From NCBI GenBank assembly GCA_019234175.1, contig JAFALP010000144.1, positions 1-7,754 on the forward strand: DNA of 7,754 nt, given 5' to 3'. Positions within the stretch are counted from its first letter, which is position 1. Every line of letters begins with the position of its first letter. This stretch comes from Actinomycetota bacterium. GTDB taxonomy: Bacteria; Actinomycetota; Thermoleophilia; Gaiellales; Gaiellaceae. This document shows positions 6,667 through 7,754 of this stretch, piece after piece. The notes under the pieces are model-generated. The model saw only the letters and a program-made list of their open reading frames with translations. It was not told where the DNA came from and searched no databases. Position numbers and translations under genes: made by a program.

Positions 6667-7178
6667 ATCGCGTCCACCATCGCGCGCGCTGCGACGTCGA
6701 CGTGCGTGCGCGGCTCGGGCGCGTCCGGCGCCTTCGCGTACCAGGTGCCGGGGCCGTACAGGTAGCCGAGGCGGACGACGACGCCGCCGGCGTCGAGCAC
6801 CATCTGCTCCGCCTGCTCCGCGCCCGCCGGGAATGCGACGCTCTGCATGACGATGCAAGCGCCATCGGAGGCGGCGACGAGGTTGCGCGTGCCGTCCAGG
6901 CGCATGCGCCGGTTCTCCGGCAGCTTCTCGTCGAGCTCCTCGAGGTGGTCCGGGAGGTCGGTGAGCTCGTGCATGACGAAGTCGGGCGCGAACGCGCGCA
7001 TCGCGTCCTTCAGGCCGGCCGCGTCGTAGGCGTCGCACACGACCGGCTCCGCGCCGAGCGACGCGACGACGTCCGGCTGCGACCGGGTGAGGCCCGCGAC
7101 GACGTCGCCCTCCGCCACGAGCATGGGAACGATCCGCACCCCGATGACGCCCGTCGCACCCGCGACGAAGACCCGCAT
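6612..7178 (-). CDS. Compact NAD(P)-binding epimerase/dehydratase-like protein
   Basis: Rossmann-fold protein of 188 residues from the extended-SDR (NAD-dependent epimerase/dehydratase) group. It begins MRVFVAGATGVIGVRIVPML with the nucleotide-binding GATGVIG at 7-13. It shows HELTDLP (70-76), NRRMRLDGTRNLVAAS (89-104), VRLGYLYGPGTWY (135-147) and HVDVAARAMVDAI (159-171). These pieces are in family order, but relatives are about 280-300 residues. Segments expected after MQSVAF and after GPGTWY, as well as the whole C-terminal substrate lid beyond VVEIVDDG, are missing without any frameshift. No Tyr-x3-Lys catalytic pair is visible at the usual place, so it may bind cofactor without classical epimerase activity. 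ATG at 7178 shares one base with the preceding stop (TGATG), implying translational coupling to the histidine-kinase-like gene. It converges with tdk and overlaps it by 55 bp. Confidence 0.78.
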   Translation of the reverse strand: MRVFVAGATGVIGVRIVPMLVAEGDVVAGLTRSQPDVVASLGAEPVVCDAYDAAGLKDAMRAFAPDFVMHELTDLPDHLEELDEKLPENRRMRLDGTRNLVAASDGACIVMQSVAFPAGAEQAEQMVLDAGGVVVRLGYLYGPGTWYAKAPDAPEPRTHVDVAARAMVDAIYAPARSVVEIVDDGASA

Positions 7179-7754
7179 CAGCCCACTGTGATCTTCAGCG
7201 TCTCGTGTGAAACGCCGACGGCCCCGCCGAGCGCCTCGATCGCGCGCACGGCGACGGCGGCACCGAGGTCGCGCAGGTCCTCGCCGAGCACCACCGGCGC
7301 CGACGCCGGGATCACCGGGGTGACGTCGATCTCCGTCCCGCGGACGGTGACCGTGACCTCGTCCAGGCCGCCGTGGCGGAGCGTCGCCTGCACGAGCGCG
7401 GAGATGCCGCGCTCGACCGCCTCGACGTCCGTCTCGACGGGCGCGCCGTCGCCGCTCACGTGCACGCGGTCCGCGCCGAGGCGCTCGGCGGCCGCCTGTG
7501 CGAGCCCGAGCGTGTCCGCCTCGCGCCGGATCGGGTCATAGCGTCCTCCCTCGATGCGTGCGGCGAGCGACAGCTCGTCGAGCAGCTCCGCGATCTGCTT
7601 CGAGGCCGCCTCGATCATCTCCACGTACCGGTCTCCGGGCGCGGGAACCTCGACCGTCCGCGCCAGCGTCGTCGTGAAGCCGTGCACGGTGGCGAGCGGC
7701 GTTCGGACGTCGTGGCAGGCGAGCGAGACGAGCCGGTCGAAAGACGTGTCGTTC
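7178..7754 (-). CDS. Histidine-kinase-like protein with degenerate ATPase half (5' end outside window)
   Basis: C-terminal 192 residues of a protein whose reading frame stays open to the window edge. The visible part starts with a DHp/HisKA helix, FDRLVSLACHDVRTPLATVHGF (window residues 5-26), where His14 (codon 7714-7712) is in the phospho-acceptor H-box position HDxRTPL. A second DHp helix follows (ASKQIAELLDELSLAARIEGG). The remaining part has a HATPase-like arrangement, but the key motifs are not recognisable. The N-box place reads ALVQATLRHG without its Asn, no DxGxG is present around DVTPVIPAS, and the G2-like place reads DLGAAVAVRAIEALGG rather than GxGLxI. It may be a pseudokinase or phosphotransferase of the Spo0B/ChpT kind, or a diverged kinase. 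A GTG at 7687 would remove the H-box, so it is not taken as the start. The stop overlaps the epimerase-like start by one base. Confidence 0.8.
   Translation of the reverse strand, partial: NDTSFDRLVSLACHDVRTPLATVHGFTTTLARTVEVPAPGDRYVEMIEAASKQIAELLDELSLAARIEGGRYDPIRREADTLGLAQAAAERLGADRVHVSGDGAPVETDVEAVERGISALVQATLRHGGLDEVTVTVRGTEIDVTPVIPASAPVVLGEDLRDLGAAVAVRAIEALGGAVGVSHETLKITVG

Noticed and set aside
6486..7541. Plus-strand open frame (351 codons) opposite the epimerase-like and kinase-like genes
   Set aside because: The opposite strand has recognisable family motifs (GATGVIG, HDVRTPL), while this frame has none.

Overview
This is a dense, GC-rich (roughly 70% by eye) bacterial chromosomal segment with ten protein genes, essentially no non-coding space, and no sign of mobile elements, CRISPR arrays, tRNA or rRNA. 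The strong G/C third-position bias, GTG starts, TANNNT-type -10 hexamers, several starts without Shine-Dalgarno (SD) sequences, and the style of the sigma factor and Fpg/Nei protein suggest a high-GC actinobacterium, possibly a deep-branching one such as Thermoleophilia. The taxonomic placement is inference from protein flavour only.

Left part (1-2914): the 3'-truncated gene of an aquaporin-family channel points left. Across a 50-bp divergent intergenic region is a tiny zinc-ribbon gene pointing right. Its tail overlaps by 8 bp the end of a convergent primary-type sigma-70 gene (RpoD/SigA). Upstream of the sigma gene, on the same strand, lies an L-asparaginase of the Rhizobium-etli type (Asparaginase_II). 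A good sigma-70-like promoter for the sigma gene sits across the end of the asparaginase gene.

Middle and right part (2915-6666): a 56-bp divergent region carries a striking operator-like array, a 17-bp direct repeat at an 18-bp period plus a perfect 10-bp inverted repeat covering the next start codon. It precedes a five-gene same-strand run: ArsR-like winged-helix regulator, MFS exporter, divergent Fpg/Nei DNA glycosylase, two-CBS-domain protein, and type II thymidine kinase. The first two junctions are 8-nt overlaps and the next two are gaps of 6 and 10 nt, so co-transcription is likely.

Right edge (6612-7754): two minus-strand genes, joined by a TGATG overlap, converge on the thymidine kinase gene. 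They encode a protein with an intact histidine-kinase H-box but a degenerate ATPase half (5' end outside the window) and an unusually short Rossmann-fold epimerase-like protein whose tail overlaps the thymidine kinase tail by 55 bp.

I see no clearly new multi-gene system. The most interesting points are the regulator's operator array, the repeated placement of TANNNT hexamers 6-8 nt before SD-less starts (probable leaderless transcripts), the altered zinc finger of the Fpg/Nei protein, the degenerate histidine-kinase-like protein, and the compact epimerase.
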